Assembly: GCA_963969345.1 (NCBI GenBank)
Contig: OZ017768.1
Coordinates: 9,076,718 to 9,140,717, forward strand
DNA length: 64,000 bases
Direction: 5' to 3'
DNA from: Turbatrix aceti
Lineage: Eukaryota > Nematoda > Chromadorea > Rhabditida > Panagrolaimidae
Part shown: in pieces, positions 13,258 to 22,605 of the stretch
Layout of the letters: every line of letters begins with the position of its first letter
Numbering within the stretch: the first letter of the stretch is position 1
Notes under the pieces: generated by a model
The model's input: only the letters and a program-made list of their open reading frames with translations
What the model was told of the DNA's origin: nothing
The model's database searches: none
Made by a program: the position numbers and the translations under genes

Positions 13258-13488
13258 TTAAAATTTAAAATTCCAAAATCGATTTTCGTTTTTTTTTTGC
13301 TTATTTTGATTTTTTTTCGACGAATGTTGTGAATTTTTGTTTCATAAATTTCTAAATTTTCCTGGGAACGAAACTTCGTTTTCGATCGAAATTGTTGATT
13401 GACCAGTCATTCATTTCTCATACGATCATTGTCATTTTTATATTTTTCAGCGACACGCAGATTTTATTTTCAAAAAATTCTGTGTGAA

Positions 13489-15368
13489 ATGCGTTACAAC
13501 AAACTCGTGTCGAGCAAATTTCTTCAAGTCATTACGATGCTGAACATGAGAAACAGACGAACGTCTGCTTGCTTATTTGGCATTTTTTTCGGCTTCACGG
13601 TACTCTTCGTGCTCCTCTGCCTCCGGCATGCTTTTGAAGCCTCCCATGTCTGTCTCACCGATTTCAACGTATCCCAGCACAGACCCGTTATTCAGGTTGG
13701 ATTTTTTTGGGATTTTTGTTCTTGTTGGTCCCGACTGGAAAGTTTATTTATTACTTTTTCCACTCGGTACCCCACAGCGATGAATTTTCTATTCGGGACC
13801 AAAAGACGAAAAATTTTCCACTCGGGACCAAAAGACGAAAAATTTTCCATTCGGGACCAAAAGACGGAAAATTTTCCACTCGGGACCCGTTTTTAAACTG
13901 AACTCGAACTTTTCCTAACCATCTTCCCATTTTCAGACCATGACAACATTTTTCGGCCAATCCCTGCTTCCCGTACTCGGCAACCGCGCCTCGTGTCCGT
14001 ACAAGTGCACGTACGTCGACGGCGCCCACTCCGCGTACCCCCACGTCTCGATCGGCGTCTACCACCTGCCAGACTGGGATGGCACGATGCCCCGCTGCCA
14101 CTCACCTGACATGGTCGATGTCGCCCTCGTCATGGAATCACCAGCCAACATTTCTCCCAGCAAAGATTCCCCGCTTTTCGAACGCGTCATGTCGTACTCC
14201 GAGCCCCTGAGTCGGGCATACGATCAATTAGCGCCCCTGACGCCAAACACGCTTCCGAAAGACAGGTGGACTGCCGACGAGATCGAAGCTGCGGTGTCGA
14301 GGAAGACGAAAGCGGTTACGATACTGGTGTCCAACTGTGAGACTCATTCGGCCCGGGAGTACTACATCCAGGCGCTCAAATGGTACATCCCGGTGACGGT
14401 TTTTGGTGACTGTAACGGTAACCGTATCAGTAACGAAGACATGGCACAGGTCATGGATAACCACTTTTTTTACCTGGCTTTTGAAAATAGCGTTTGTGAG
14501 AGGTACGTCACGGAGAAGGCGTGGCGCTTCAAGGATCTCATCGTGCCTATCGTGCTCAATCGACGGGTCGCGGAATCTCAGGTAAAAATTTATAAAAAAA
14601 ATTTAAAAATAGTGAATTAAAAAAATTTTTATGTAAATAATTTTTTTATTTTTAAATTTTTAAAAAATCTGGAATTTTATTAAAGATTTTTATAGAAACT
14701 GTTTTAAAATTTTTCATTATTATAAAATTTATTTAAAAAAATTATTTCCAATATTTAAATTTTTTAAATTTTTTTTAAATTTTTTAAATTTCAAAATTAA
14801 AATTTTTTTTTATTCGAAATTTTTTTATGATTTTGTTTCATAAAAAATGATTAAAAGTAAAAAAAATCGAATATGTCAATTCAGATTCCCCCAGACGCGT
14901 TCATCGCAGCAGACGACTTCCCAGACGCCAAATCTCTGGCCACCTACCTCATCAACACGATGAGCAACCACACCAGATACCTCCAGTTAGTAAATTCCCC
15001 TTCTTGACACAATTTTTTTTTTATTTTTAAATTTCAGGTACTTTAACTGGACGAAGCGATACTCGAAAAAGTTCTCACCCCCGTTATCCGGTTGCCAGCT
15101 CTGCGAATTTGCGTGGACCCTCCGGCGAAACGCCTCTGCGAAGACTGAAGTCCTGAATTCTGGGCGAAACGCGTTGTCCGACTGGCGGGCATCTGGCAAC
15201 TGTCAGACAGACTTTGCACTTCGTTTGCTCAGCCGAGAGGAGCAGTACGCGCTGTCGACTTTCATGCCGTTTGCGGCACCCGAAGAACGCTCGCGGATGG
15301 CTATTTTGATCTGCCTTGCGATTTTGATCGGGTGTATAATCTGCACGTGCGGGTATTTTGTTCGATAG
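13489..15368 (+). CDS. GT10-family alpha-1,3-fucosyltransferase
   Basis: Golgi enzyme expected to transfer fucose from GDP-fucose to N-acetylglucosamine-containing glycans. Exons 13489-13695, 13937-14581, 14885-14985 and 15038-15368 join in frame to 427 residues. Residues 20-50 hold a type II membrane anchor (CLFGIFFGFTVLFVLLCL). The GT10 signature is clear: FGDCNGN, then YLAFENSVCERYVTEKAW, then a valine/isoleucine-rich strand (IVPIVLN) and IPPDAFIAADDF, followed by the C-terminal WTKRY region and paired cysteines. The start at 13489 is preferred because the upstream in-frame ATG at 13399 would read through the TTTTTCAG acceptor. Unusually, the last 25 residues form a second hydrophobic segment (ILICLAILIGCIICTCGYF). 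Acceptor specificity cannot be told from the sequence. Confidence 0.92.
13764..13892 (+). repeat. 29-bp tandem repeat in fucosyltransferase intron 1, about 4 units
   Basis: Unit ends TTTTCCACTCGGGACCAAAA; GGGACC recurs at exact 29-base steps (ending 13800, 13829, 13858, 13887). Related arrays lie near 15520, 16540 and 22240. Confidence 0.9.
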
Positions 15369-15510
15369 TGGGGTTTGTTGCACTTATTTCCTTTGATTTT
15401 TACTGGTGAATGAATATTTATTGATTTTGAGCTTGATAGCCGGATTTAGGGTCGTAAACGGGATTGTTGGATCATTTTCCAGGCAGGATCAGATTGTTTA
15501 CTTTTTTTTC

Positions 15511-15605
15511 AATCGAGACCAAACGAGGGTAAATTTTCCACACGGGACCAAAGGACGATGAATTTTCCAGTCGGGACACAACGACGGTAAGTTTTTCACA
15601 CGAAT
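15511..15605 (+). repeat. 29-bp tandem repeat array, about 3 degenerate units
   Basis: Same unit as at 13764, again with 29-base steps (the GAGACC/GGGACC/GGGACA blocks end at 15520, 15549, 15578). It lies between the fucosyltransferase gene and the small peptide gene. Confidence 0.8.
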
Positions 15606-15785
15606 CCGAGGACGAAGGTAAACATTTTTTGTACGTTCGTCTACCTTCGTTATCATGCATGCTAACATCCAAGATCGATTCTGTTTGGGTACAAATGCAT
15701 TGCATTTCATTTATAAATATTCTTTCAACACACACCATTAAAAACAGTGACCTGACTCAAATGATTAAACAAATCATTTTTTTGT

Positions 15786-15914
15786 TTAGCCATTTCTAAG
15801 TTCGTTAAAGAAATCACCTAAGCCATAATCTTCGGGGTGAAATTCATATTCATCTGCCAGAGTTGTCGTAGCGATGAGAGCGATAAGAAAGATAACGGCG
15901 TGAAGGAACTGCAT
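15786..15914 (-). CDS. Small secreted peptide precursor, 42 residues
   Basis: Single-exon minus-strand ORF of 43 codons. Residues 1-20 are a textbook signal peptide (MQFLHAVIFLIALIATTTLA) with an A-x-A-like cleavage end. The rest is a 22-residue acidic, aromatic peptide that starts DEYEFHPEDYGL and ends NELRNG; there are no cysteines and no dibasic site. A TATA-like box lies about 55 bases upstream of the ATG. I do not recognise the family; a secreted effector, cuticle-associated or antimicrobial-type peptide are all possible. The strict signal-peptide pattern makes chance unlikely although the gene is short. Confidence 0.62.
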   Translation of the reverse strand: MQFLHAVIFLIALIATTTLADEYEFHPEDYGLGDFFNELRNG

Positions 15915-15966
15915 TGTATGTAGACAAGGCGATTCCAAGTGACAAGAAATTCAGCCACCGATCTCG

Positions 15967-15974
15967 TATTTATG
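15967..15974 (-). promoter_or_regulatory. TATA-like box of the 42-residue peptide gene
   Basis: CATAAATA on the minus strand about 55 bases upstream of the start codon at 15914, consistent with a compact promoter and a short 5' UTR. Confidence 0.45.
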
Positions 15975-16858
15975 GGCTCCTAAACTAAGTTTGTTTACGC
16001 CCATTCCTGCTCAAAAGTTGTTTAATTAATTCATGTTTATGTGAATGTTTTTAAATTAAAAGCTAAAATAAGGGGGTGTCATAAAAGATCGCTTGTGGAC
16101 TAAAATTTCTTATCCATTATTCAGCGAAAGTGACGTGAATCTGAATAATGATTTGGCGTACGGATGCTGCAACATTCCAGTATTTCAGGAACGTGAAATT
16201 TTGAAAGAATGGTGCAGAAATTAAAAAAAATTTTGACATTGCTTTTTAGAAAATAACAAACTTTTCTTTCATTTTCAACGGGCTGAGCTTTTCAAATATC
16301 AGATGGCTTATCTCGTATCATGTTCATCCAAATAAATAAAACCATGAAACGTGCCTATTTTCTTCGAGATTCAAAACCGCTCGCGCGCTGTTAGCACAGC
16401 AAGTCTTTTGTCAAATGCGAGCAATAAAAGTGGTCACCGAAAGCAACATTTATTTTTCTTGATAAAATCGAAAAAAATCTTCAGAAGCCAAATCTTCAGA
16501 ATCCTCAGCATCAGTAAAATGACCGCCTTTTCCAGTCAAGACCAGACGACAACGACTTATTTCCACCCGGGACCAAATGTCAACTATTTTCTTTACGGGA
16601 TTCTACAATAATTTCCATTCGAGACCAACCAACGATAATTTTCCACTCGAGACCCGCTAACGTCAACTCAGTGCGAAGAACATTAGCTTATTCGAAATTT
16701 GCATACAACTTCCGCTCTTTTCAAACATCAAAAATGCCATGCCATGAGGTGGTGTCATACAAAATCACCGAACACAGAGACACGCTTCAACGACGACACT
16801 CGGGTAGTCTGTGACAAGCCAATCGCGAGTGAGGCTGAGCGAAGGCGACTCCACCGAG
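15975..16858. other. Intergenic with degenerate 29-bp repeats
   Basis: No supported gene. AATAAATAAA occurs near 16330. Degenerate 29-bp repeat units lie at 16535-16660. The region just before 16859 has moderate GC and is probably the kinase promoter. Confidence 0.45.
16535..16660 (+). repeat. Degenerate 29-bp repeat units
   Basis: Four blocks related to the 13764 array (AAGACC, GGGACC, GAGACC, GAGACC, each preceded by TTTTCCA-like sequence), with step lengths near 28-31 bases. They are more decayed than the copies beside the fucosyltransferase gene. Confidence 0.65.
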
Positions 16859-18345
16859 ATGAGTTCGTCTAATCATCAACAACATGACAATGTCATGCCG
16901 AAGGTCGGCGATACCATCGTGCATCCCAAAGAGGGAGAGTTCCGTGTCGTGCACTGCCTGGCTTCGGGTCCCTTCAGCGATGTCTTCAGGGTGCGAAGTG
17001 AGCGTTGCAACGAGTTGTACGCCATGAAGGTCGAACGGGAGGAAGGCACTATCCGGTGAGAAGGCTAAAAAAAAATACAGTAGGAATATTTTTTTTGTTG
17101 CAGCCCGGTGCTCAAACTGGACGTCTACGTGCTCCTGCAACTCGGCAAAAAAGTCGGATTTCCTCGGCTCATCTGCGCGGGTCGGACATTGCATTACAAA
17201 TACGCTGTCCTCCAATTAGTCGGCATTGATCTCGGTCGACTGCGTCGTGCCATGCCCCAGAAACGGTTCTCCATCGCGACAGCCCTCCGAGTCGCTCTTC
17301 AAACTTTGGAACGCATCGAAGTGCTCCACGATTTTGGCTGGCTGGATCGGGATATCAAGGCGCCCAACTTTGCCATTGGACTCGGCCACCTCTCAGGAAC
17401 GGTGTTCATGCTGGACTTTGGCTTCGCGAGGCGGTACAGAGACAAAATGGGCAACTCGCTGGCACCCAGGTCGGCAGCAGCGCTCCTCGGCACGATCCAC
17501 TACGCGCCCCTCGCGTCCCACGCCTTCCAGGAACAGTGCAGGCGCGATGACCTCGAATCCTGGCTGTATATGATTGTCGAATTCACGGGAGGACCGTTGC
17601 CTTGGAGCCACATGGACGCGATGAAGCAGCACAAAATGATCGGCGAGTGGAAGCAGTTCTGCCGGGGCGCTGGACGCGCGCACCTGTTTGGACGCTGTCC
17701 CGCTGAATACGAAGACATCATGGAAGTCATCGATTCTGTGTCGTAAGTTTTTTGGTTAAAAAAATGTTTTTTACAAAAAAATGAACAAAAATAGCGCATT
17801 GCTTTAAATGCAGTATCATTTATGCCGAAAACACATCTTCGGTAGTATAGTGGTAAGTATCCGCGCCTGTCACGTGCGAGACCCGGGTTCGATTCCCGGC
17901 CGGAGAGGATAATTTTTTCATTTTTTTATAATACATAGTCATTTATATATTTTTTAGCTTTTACGAACGCCCTGACTACACAAGAATTGCTAATTTACTC
18001 GAAAGTGCCATGGACCGGTTCGGCGTCGATAGGGAGGCACCACTCGACTGGCAAGCGAGAAACGGCATCCTGCTTCGCGCAGAATTTGTCGGCGACCTCG
18101 GCGAAAGCCACCTGGCCAGCTTCAAGCTCCGTGCCCGTCAAGACGAGCGGGAAGGCCTCGTCTCGCCTCCGATGGATGCCGCGGCCTTTGACGAGCAGGA
18201 ACCACAGCTTGTCTCGCCGCCCGCCGAAGCCGACGAGATCATGAACACGATGAGTCGCGTCGAGTACGACGAAGACGCGAAGATTCTACTGACGGCGCAC
18301 TCTTCCGCCTCGAGAGAACAGCTCAAGACGCCGCCAATCAACTGA
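16859..18345 (+). CDS. CK1/TTBK-like Ser/Thr protein kinase
   Basis: Exons 16859-17055, 17104-17742 and 17958-18345 join in frame to 407 residues. The kinase domain has a degenerate glycine loop (LASGPFSDVF), the VAIK-type lysine in LYAMKVE, a catalytic loop reading LDRDIKAPNF, DFG in MLDFGFARRY, and the CK1-specific block GTIHYAP ... RRDDLESWLYM ... LPW. This places it among the CK1/tau-tubulin-kinase-like proteins that are greatly expanded in nematodes, many of them germline-expressed. The catalytic-loop histidine of the usual HRD is aspartate here; the catalytic aspartate, lysine and asparagine remain, so activity is plausible. The last 110 residues are an acidic tail. A tRNA-Asp gene sits in intron 2 on the same strand. 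AATAAA occurs at 18481 and 18501. Confidence 0.9.
17836..17907 (+). tRNA. tRNA-Asp (anticodon GTC)
   Basis: A complete 72-base cloverleaf: acceptor stem TCTTCGG/CCGGAGA with one T-G pair, D arm TAGTATAGTGGTAAGTA, anticodon stem CGCGC/GTGCG around CTGTCAC, T arm CCGGG-TTCGATT-CCCGG, discriminator G. No intron. A T-run 6 bases downstream is a Pol III terminator. It lies inside intron 2 of the CK1-like kinase, same strand. Confidence 0.97.
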
Positions 18346-18500
18346 CTGATCGAGATTAGTATACTTTGTCTTGATCTGAAGGAAATGGATCTCCGTGTTC
18401 CTGATTACTGAGATTGTGCATTGCGTTCAATATACATATAAAGTTTTTAGTTTTTGATCGGCTCGCAGAGTGTCTGTTAAAATAAAAAACAACGACATTC

Positions 18501-18506
18501 AATAAA
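18501..18506 (+). terminator. Polyadenylation signal of the CK1-like kinase gene
   Basis: AATAAA about 155 bases after the stop codon; another AATAAA lies at 18481. Confidence 0.5.
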
Positions 18507-18620
18507 AGCTGAAAAAAACGTAATGTACGACAGTAATCAAAAAATGGAACCGCAGATCGGATCATAAATGGCGGACCAAATTATCTAAACTCTTAGACGC
18601 CGGACGAACATGTCGTGAAT

Positions 18621-18672
18621 GGACTAACAATCGGATGGACCAACAATCCGTCCTGGACTAACAATCCGTCCT
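18621..18672 (+). repeat. Three tandem copies of an 18-bp unit
   Basis: Unit GGACTAACAATCCGTCCT repeated three times with small changes, in intergenic sequence. Confidence 0.8.
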
Positions 18673-19517
18673 CCGTTTGCCCCTGCTTTCTGATGTGGTA
18701 GAAACCGTTCTATACCGCCTTCAATTTTTGAAACTCTTAGTCATTTATATTTGTATAACAGTTTTCTGAATTTTTCTATTTTCCGCTTATACTCCTTTTT
18801 GATTTTTTTTCAGATGTATTTTATGCATGGCAATCCAAAACATTTTCTTTTCTCGAATAAGATTTGTATGACAAAAATAAATTAAAAGTGGCTTATTATA
18901 CAGCGATAAATATTTATATTTGAATGTGAATGCACAGTCCCAAAATCAAAAAATAAATGTTTTGTGTCGTTGTTACAATTTATTCCACACATTCGTACAA
19001 AATATTGCACTTCGTATTCTTTTCAGTTTGCTACCAGAGAGTTGCTCATTGGGGATGACTTCGCCGTGCAGAGTGACGCCCCCGTTGATGAAGACGCCTT
19101 TTCCTTGCAGTTCTTCAGCCTTCAGTACAAGGATGATGATGAACGGCTGCAGCGTGTCACCTTGACGTACTCCTTATAAATAAGATCCGAAACTCGCATC
19201 GCATACCATCACCGCTGAGATTTCTGCGTCGACGCGGCGTCGACGCGGCGTCTGAGAGTGCATTTGTTCAAAAACATTTGTTAAAAATAAGCCCCATGTT
19301 TTGTTTTTTAAAAAAGACAACGTCCGTCAATTTTACACCTTTTGTTCGATTTTTTTTAATGTGATGTTGAATTCAGAGGCAATTTTCAATGTTTCTAACA
19401 ACTCTTGTTCCCAAATGTTCCTGTTTCCGACTCGATACAAAAGAGGGGAGTTTAATCCCTATCGCACTGTGCTGTTGAGCTTCAGGTACAACACCTTGTC
19501 CGTTCAATTGCTTTGTC
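18673..19517. other. Intergenic with an RTE fossil
   Basis: Apart from the reverse-transcriptase fragment listed separately there is a GC-rich imperfect duplication (GTCGACGCGGC twice) near 19225-19250 and a TATAAATAAG at about 19176. Neither can be tied firmly to the peptide gene at 19518. Confidence 0.4.
18982..19173 (-). pseudogene. Reverse transcriptase fragment, RTE-type non-LTR element
   Basis: The minus strand reads GVRQGDTLQPFIIILVLKA, then KGVFINGG. This matches the RT palm block of RTE/LINE elements (GVRQGDTxSPxLF ... KGIxIxG). The frame is open for about 60 codons but has a stop immediately upstream and ends before the catalytic YADD block, so it is a fossil. The plus strand is also open here, so the direction rests on the motif. 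Confidence 0.5.
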
Positions 19518-19843
19518 ATGACCGTCTCAACTAAGCACCTTTTGGTTGGAATTCTAGTCCTATGCTGCACGACAATCGTTTGTCAGGCCAATTTGGATTT
19601 CGACCTCGATGCTTCGCCTCCGAGTGACACCGTCAAAGAAGAAGGACAACTCGACATTAATCCCCGTTTCCGTATCGGCACTGTCAAACAGGAAAAATCT
19701 GTGAGCACCGCCGGTAAGTTTTTGTCGAATTTAAATATTATTTTTGAAAATGATTTTAATTTTTTTTAGATCTTCACAAAATTAAAAAACGTCAAAATGC
19801 GCCGGGATGTCCTAACGATTTATGTAGCACAATATGTTGTTAA
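19518..19843 (+). CDS. Cys-rich secreted peptide precursor
   Basis: Exons 19518-19713 and 19770-19843 join in frame to 89 residues. Residues 1-24 are a signal peptide (LLVGILVLCCTTIVCQA). An acidic pro-region of about 45 residues follows, then KIKKR, a dibasic/tribasic processing site, and a 16-residue C-terminal peptide QNAPGCPNDLCSTICC that ends at the stop. The four cysteines are spaced C-x4-C-x3-C-C and would form two disulfides; the first residue, Gln, could cyclise to pyroglutamate. The whole architecture is that of a neuropeptide or disulfide-rich peptide precursor. I recognise no known family, and function (neuropeptide, antimicrobial or secreted effector) cannot be decided from sequence. 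It lies just upstream of a foldback element. Confidence 0.72.
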
Positions 19844-19957
19844 GGAAATTTGATGCAAATGCAAATGCAGATACATTAAAAAAAATCTGTTTTATTTCTT
19901 ATTTCCTTTATTTGCTCTATAAATACAATCGTACACGTATAATGGTTATTCAAGCTC

Positions 19958-20573
19958 ACAAGGAAAGTGTCAGGGTTCATTTTGGAATTTCTTCACGAAA
20001 CTTTGCCAAAAGTTTGATTTTACTATGAGAAGCTTATACTGAAAAATTCAGTTGCACCGCTCATGATCTGACAGAGTTACGGTAGTCGAAAATCACGTTT
20101 TTGCCATTTTTGACGATTTTTGGCACGTTCTAGCTAACAAACAACGTTATTTTCAAAATCAGGGTGTGCATCAATCGACGTAGTTTTGCATGGACAATCA
20201 GATAAAAATATAAAAATTTAGGTTTGCCACCTTAAAAAATGCCGAAACCAATGTTGGCATTGTGACCTCTTTTCAAATGCAAATTTCGGCATTTTTTAAG
20301 GTGGCAAACCTAAATTTTTATATTTTTATCTGATTGTCCATGCAAAACTACGTCGATTGATGCACACCCTGATTTTGAGAATAACGTTGTTTGTTAGCTA
20401 CAACGTGCCAAAAATCGTCAAAAATGGCAAAAACGTGATTTTCGACAACCGTAACTCTGTCAGATCATGAGCGGTGCAACTGAATTTTTCAGTATAAGCT
20501 TCTCATAGTAAAATCAAACTTTTGGCAAAGTTTCGTGAAGAAATTCCAAAATGAACCCTGACACTTTCCTTGT
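19958..20573. mobile_element. Long foldback element A (290-bp arms, 36-bp loop)
   Basis: Left arm 19958-20247 and right arm 20284-20573 are near-perfect reverse complements with only scattered mismatches, for example CAAAATCAG against CTGATTTTG with one nearby change. The spacer is 36 bases. Outer ends read ACAAGGAAAGTG and CACTTTCCTTGT. No transposase is encoded. It resembles a foldback MITE; no target-site duplication is obvious. Confidence 0.93.
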
Positions 20574-21184
20574 CAGTGAAAAACCCAAAAAAATCTTGTA
20601 ACGATTGTTGAATTCTGAGATCTGTTAGAAATGCAAAAATAACATCTGTTATTATTCGAATTATGATTATAATTTGAACAATTGCCAGAAATATTATTCT
20701 TGTCGGTGAGTCCAATACCATATCGCATGAAGAGGTAAATACGAAGGCATTAACCAACCAAGCGAGGTAAATGAAGTTGGCAAGGGAAGAAGTTCCCATG
20801 CCGATGGCCAACTTCCATACCATTAATGGTCGTCGAGATCCCGCCGAACTGTCAAGTGCCCGAACAGATTGTTGGGCCTTCCACCCGTTAAGGCCTATAA
20901 TTATTTTAATAAAAAAAAAATTTGTAAAACATTCGAAAAAAGTATTTGCAGAAGTGGAAAATTCGTAATTGTTCAAAAAATGACAAACCTGTTTTCACGC
21001 TAAACAAAGTTGAATCCAACAGATGCATATAAACTTGTAGTTGATTTATAAGTCTCGTGCAGGTTTCTAATCTGCAATTAGTCCAATTGTGGACGGTTTC
21101 AATGTTTAGGGATCCATATTCTATATACTCATAAATATTGTGAAAACGAATGTCCACAAAATTATTAGAACAATGCTGATGCAC
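20503..21184 (-). CDS. Possible membrane protein ending inside foldback A
   Basis: A minus-strand reading frame in two exon-like blocks (from about 21184 to 20989 and from 20894 to 20503, joined over a GTTTGT donor and ATTATAG acceptor). The second block has two hydrophobic segments (ANFIYLAWLVNAFVF and IIFLAIVQIIIIIRII). Its last 24 codons and stop are supplied by the right arm of the foldback element. The 5' end is unresolved: the only nearby ATG (about 21196) opens a different frame that gives a signal-anchor-like peptide and soon stops. It may be a real gene with an unseen first exon or a decaying one. No family recognised. Confidence 0.3.
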
Positions 21185-21545
21185 TTTTCCATTGTGTACG
21201 AAAGCGTTGCTGTTTTTGCGTAATCGTGTAATGCATTACGAAATTGTTCACGAACATGCTGCAACGCTCTTTTTTATCTAAAGGTTACAATTTTATTTTG
21301 GTTTTGATTGTGAATCAGAAAAAAAGGAAAACATTGATATGAAGGTAGCGCTGTTATTTGTAAACTTTTCAGTCTGAGACCAAAGACATTACTGATTGCA
21401 TATTCTTTCTTGCTACAACCTTTCTGTTTGAGAAACTTGAACAGCCGTGAGAGAAGTTAACCAAGTTCGGAAAAGGAATCGCGAAAAGGAAATTTTTGCA
21501 GCAAGCAAATTTATGGTTTTTGTGTTTTTGCATACCGATGGCGAG

Positions 21546-21590
21546 CTTAGGCTTAGTTTAAGGCTTAGTGCTTAGGCTTAGGCTTAGTTT
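21546..21590 (+). repeat. Interstitial telomere-like TTAGGC repeats
   Basis: Six or so complete or partial TTAGGC units, partly interrupted (CTTAGGCTTAG, then CTTAGGCTTAGGCTTAG). TTAGGC is the nematode telomeric repeat. Confidence 0.8.
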
Positions 21591-22605
21591 TAGGGTAATA
21601 TTTATAACAGTAATTGCAAGTGGATATCATTTTTCGTGACAACACTTCATGTTTCATATACCCTTGATGCCGCAGAGTTTTATAAAAAAATTTGCAATGC
21701 AATCGTAAGTTTTTTTCAGAATGCTTTGGACGTAATTAATTAAAGTTGAAAAAAATACGTAAATAAATTGGATAAATTTCAGTTTACTTTTGATATCTAG
21801 TTTTCCCGTTGACAAACATTTGTGTTCATTCGCGAATAAAAAACCACTGCAATAATCCTCCTTTGAAAGCGTATAAATTGGCACTTTTATAAAAATTACC
21901 GTATACAAACGCAAAAAAAAAAAAAGAAACATGTCACTCAAAATTCATCAATCCATGAAACAACAAAAAAAAAGAAGAATTTAATGGACGACAAAAAAGC
22001 GGGTTTCACAGTGCATCACTCGTTTTTTTGTTTAGACCGTAGGTTTGACCAAAAAATCCGACAAAATTAAGCATTTTGAACCGGTGCAAAATATATAATA
22101 ATACATTTTGGAAGACAACAGTAGACGAAATTCAAAATTCGTTCTGAGACCCGATACCACTAGAAAATGTACAAACCCCTCTATTGCGTTGTTGGTTAAA
22201 ACAAGAAAAGACACAGGTATTGTAATGAAAAACTTTCCAGTCGAGACCTACATATGCTCGCTCGCTTGGAAATGAAGTCAAAAGTATAGTGTCCGAACGC
22301 CCCGTCGTACATTTTTTCATCTGGGTACTCGTACGAATTTAAATAAAAATTTTGAAACAATCATGACAAAAAGTATTTAACTTATGAGACGTAATATATC
22401 CTTCGAAAGTCCAACAAAGAAAGAGAAAGAAACGAGAAAGAAAGAAACTGTGTGGGTTGATGGAGAAGACCGTTGCTGGGTTCATTGCCGTAAGTCGTCC
22501 GTCACCTGGATGCGCATGTTTGTTGGCAACGACGGAAAAAAAGGCGTGGAATGCAATACAATACGCGCATGGAATGATTGATTGCCTGACCAGACCGGGT
22601 GTGTT
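21591..22605. other. Intergenic, no gene seen
   Basis: AT-rich; contains one more unit of the 29-bp family (TTTCCAGTCGAGACC near 22235). Around 22395-22450 is a purine-rich stretch. No supported exon. Confidence 0.45.

Larger units (their letters stand above)
11556..13488. other. Intergenic with a pair of direct repeats
   Basis: AT-rich with no supported gene. It contains the direct repeats at 12530 and 13161 and a short TTTAC microsatellite near 12405-12425. A TTTTTCAG at 13443-13450, 38 bases upstream of the next start codon, is a candidate trans-splice acceptor for the fucosyltransferase mRNA. Confidence 0.5.

Noticed and set aside
13764..13892. Regular 29-bp repeats suggesting a CRISPR array
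   Set aside because: Units are contiguous with no unique spacers, in a spliced eukaryotic intron; this is a minisatellite.
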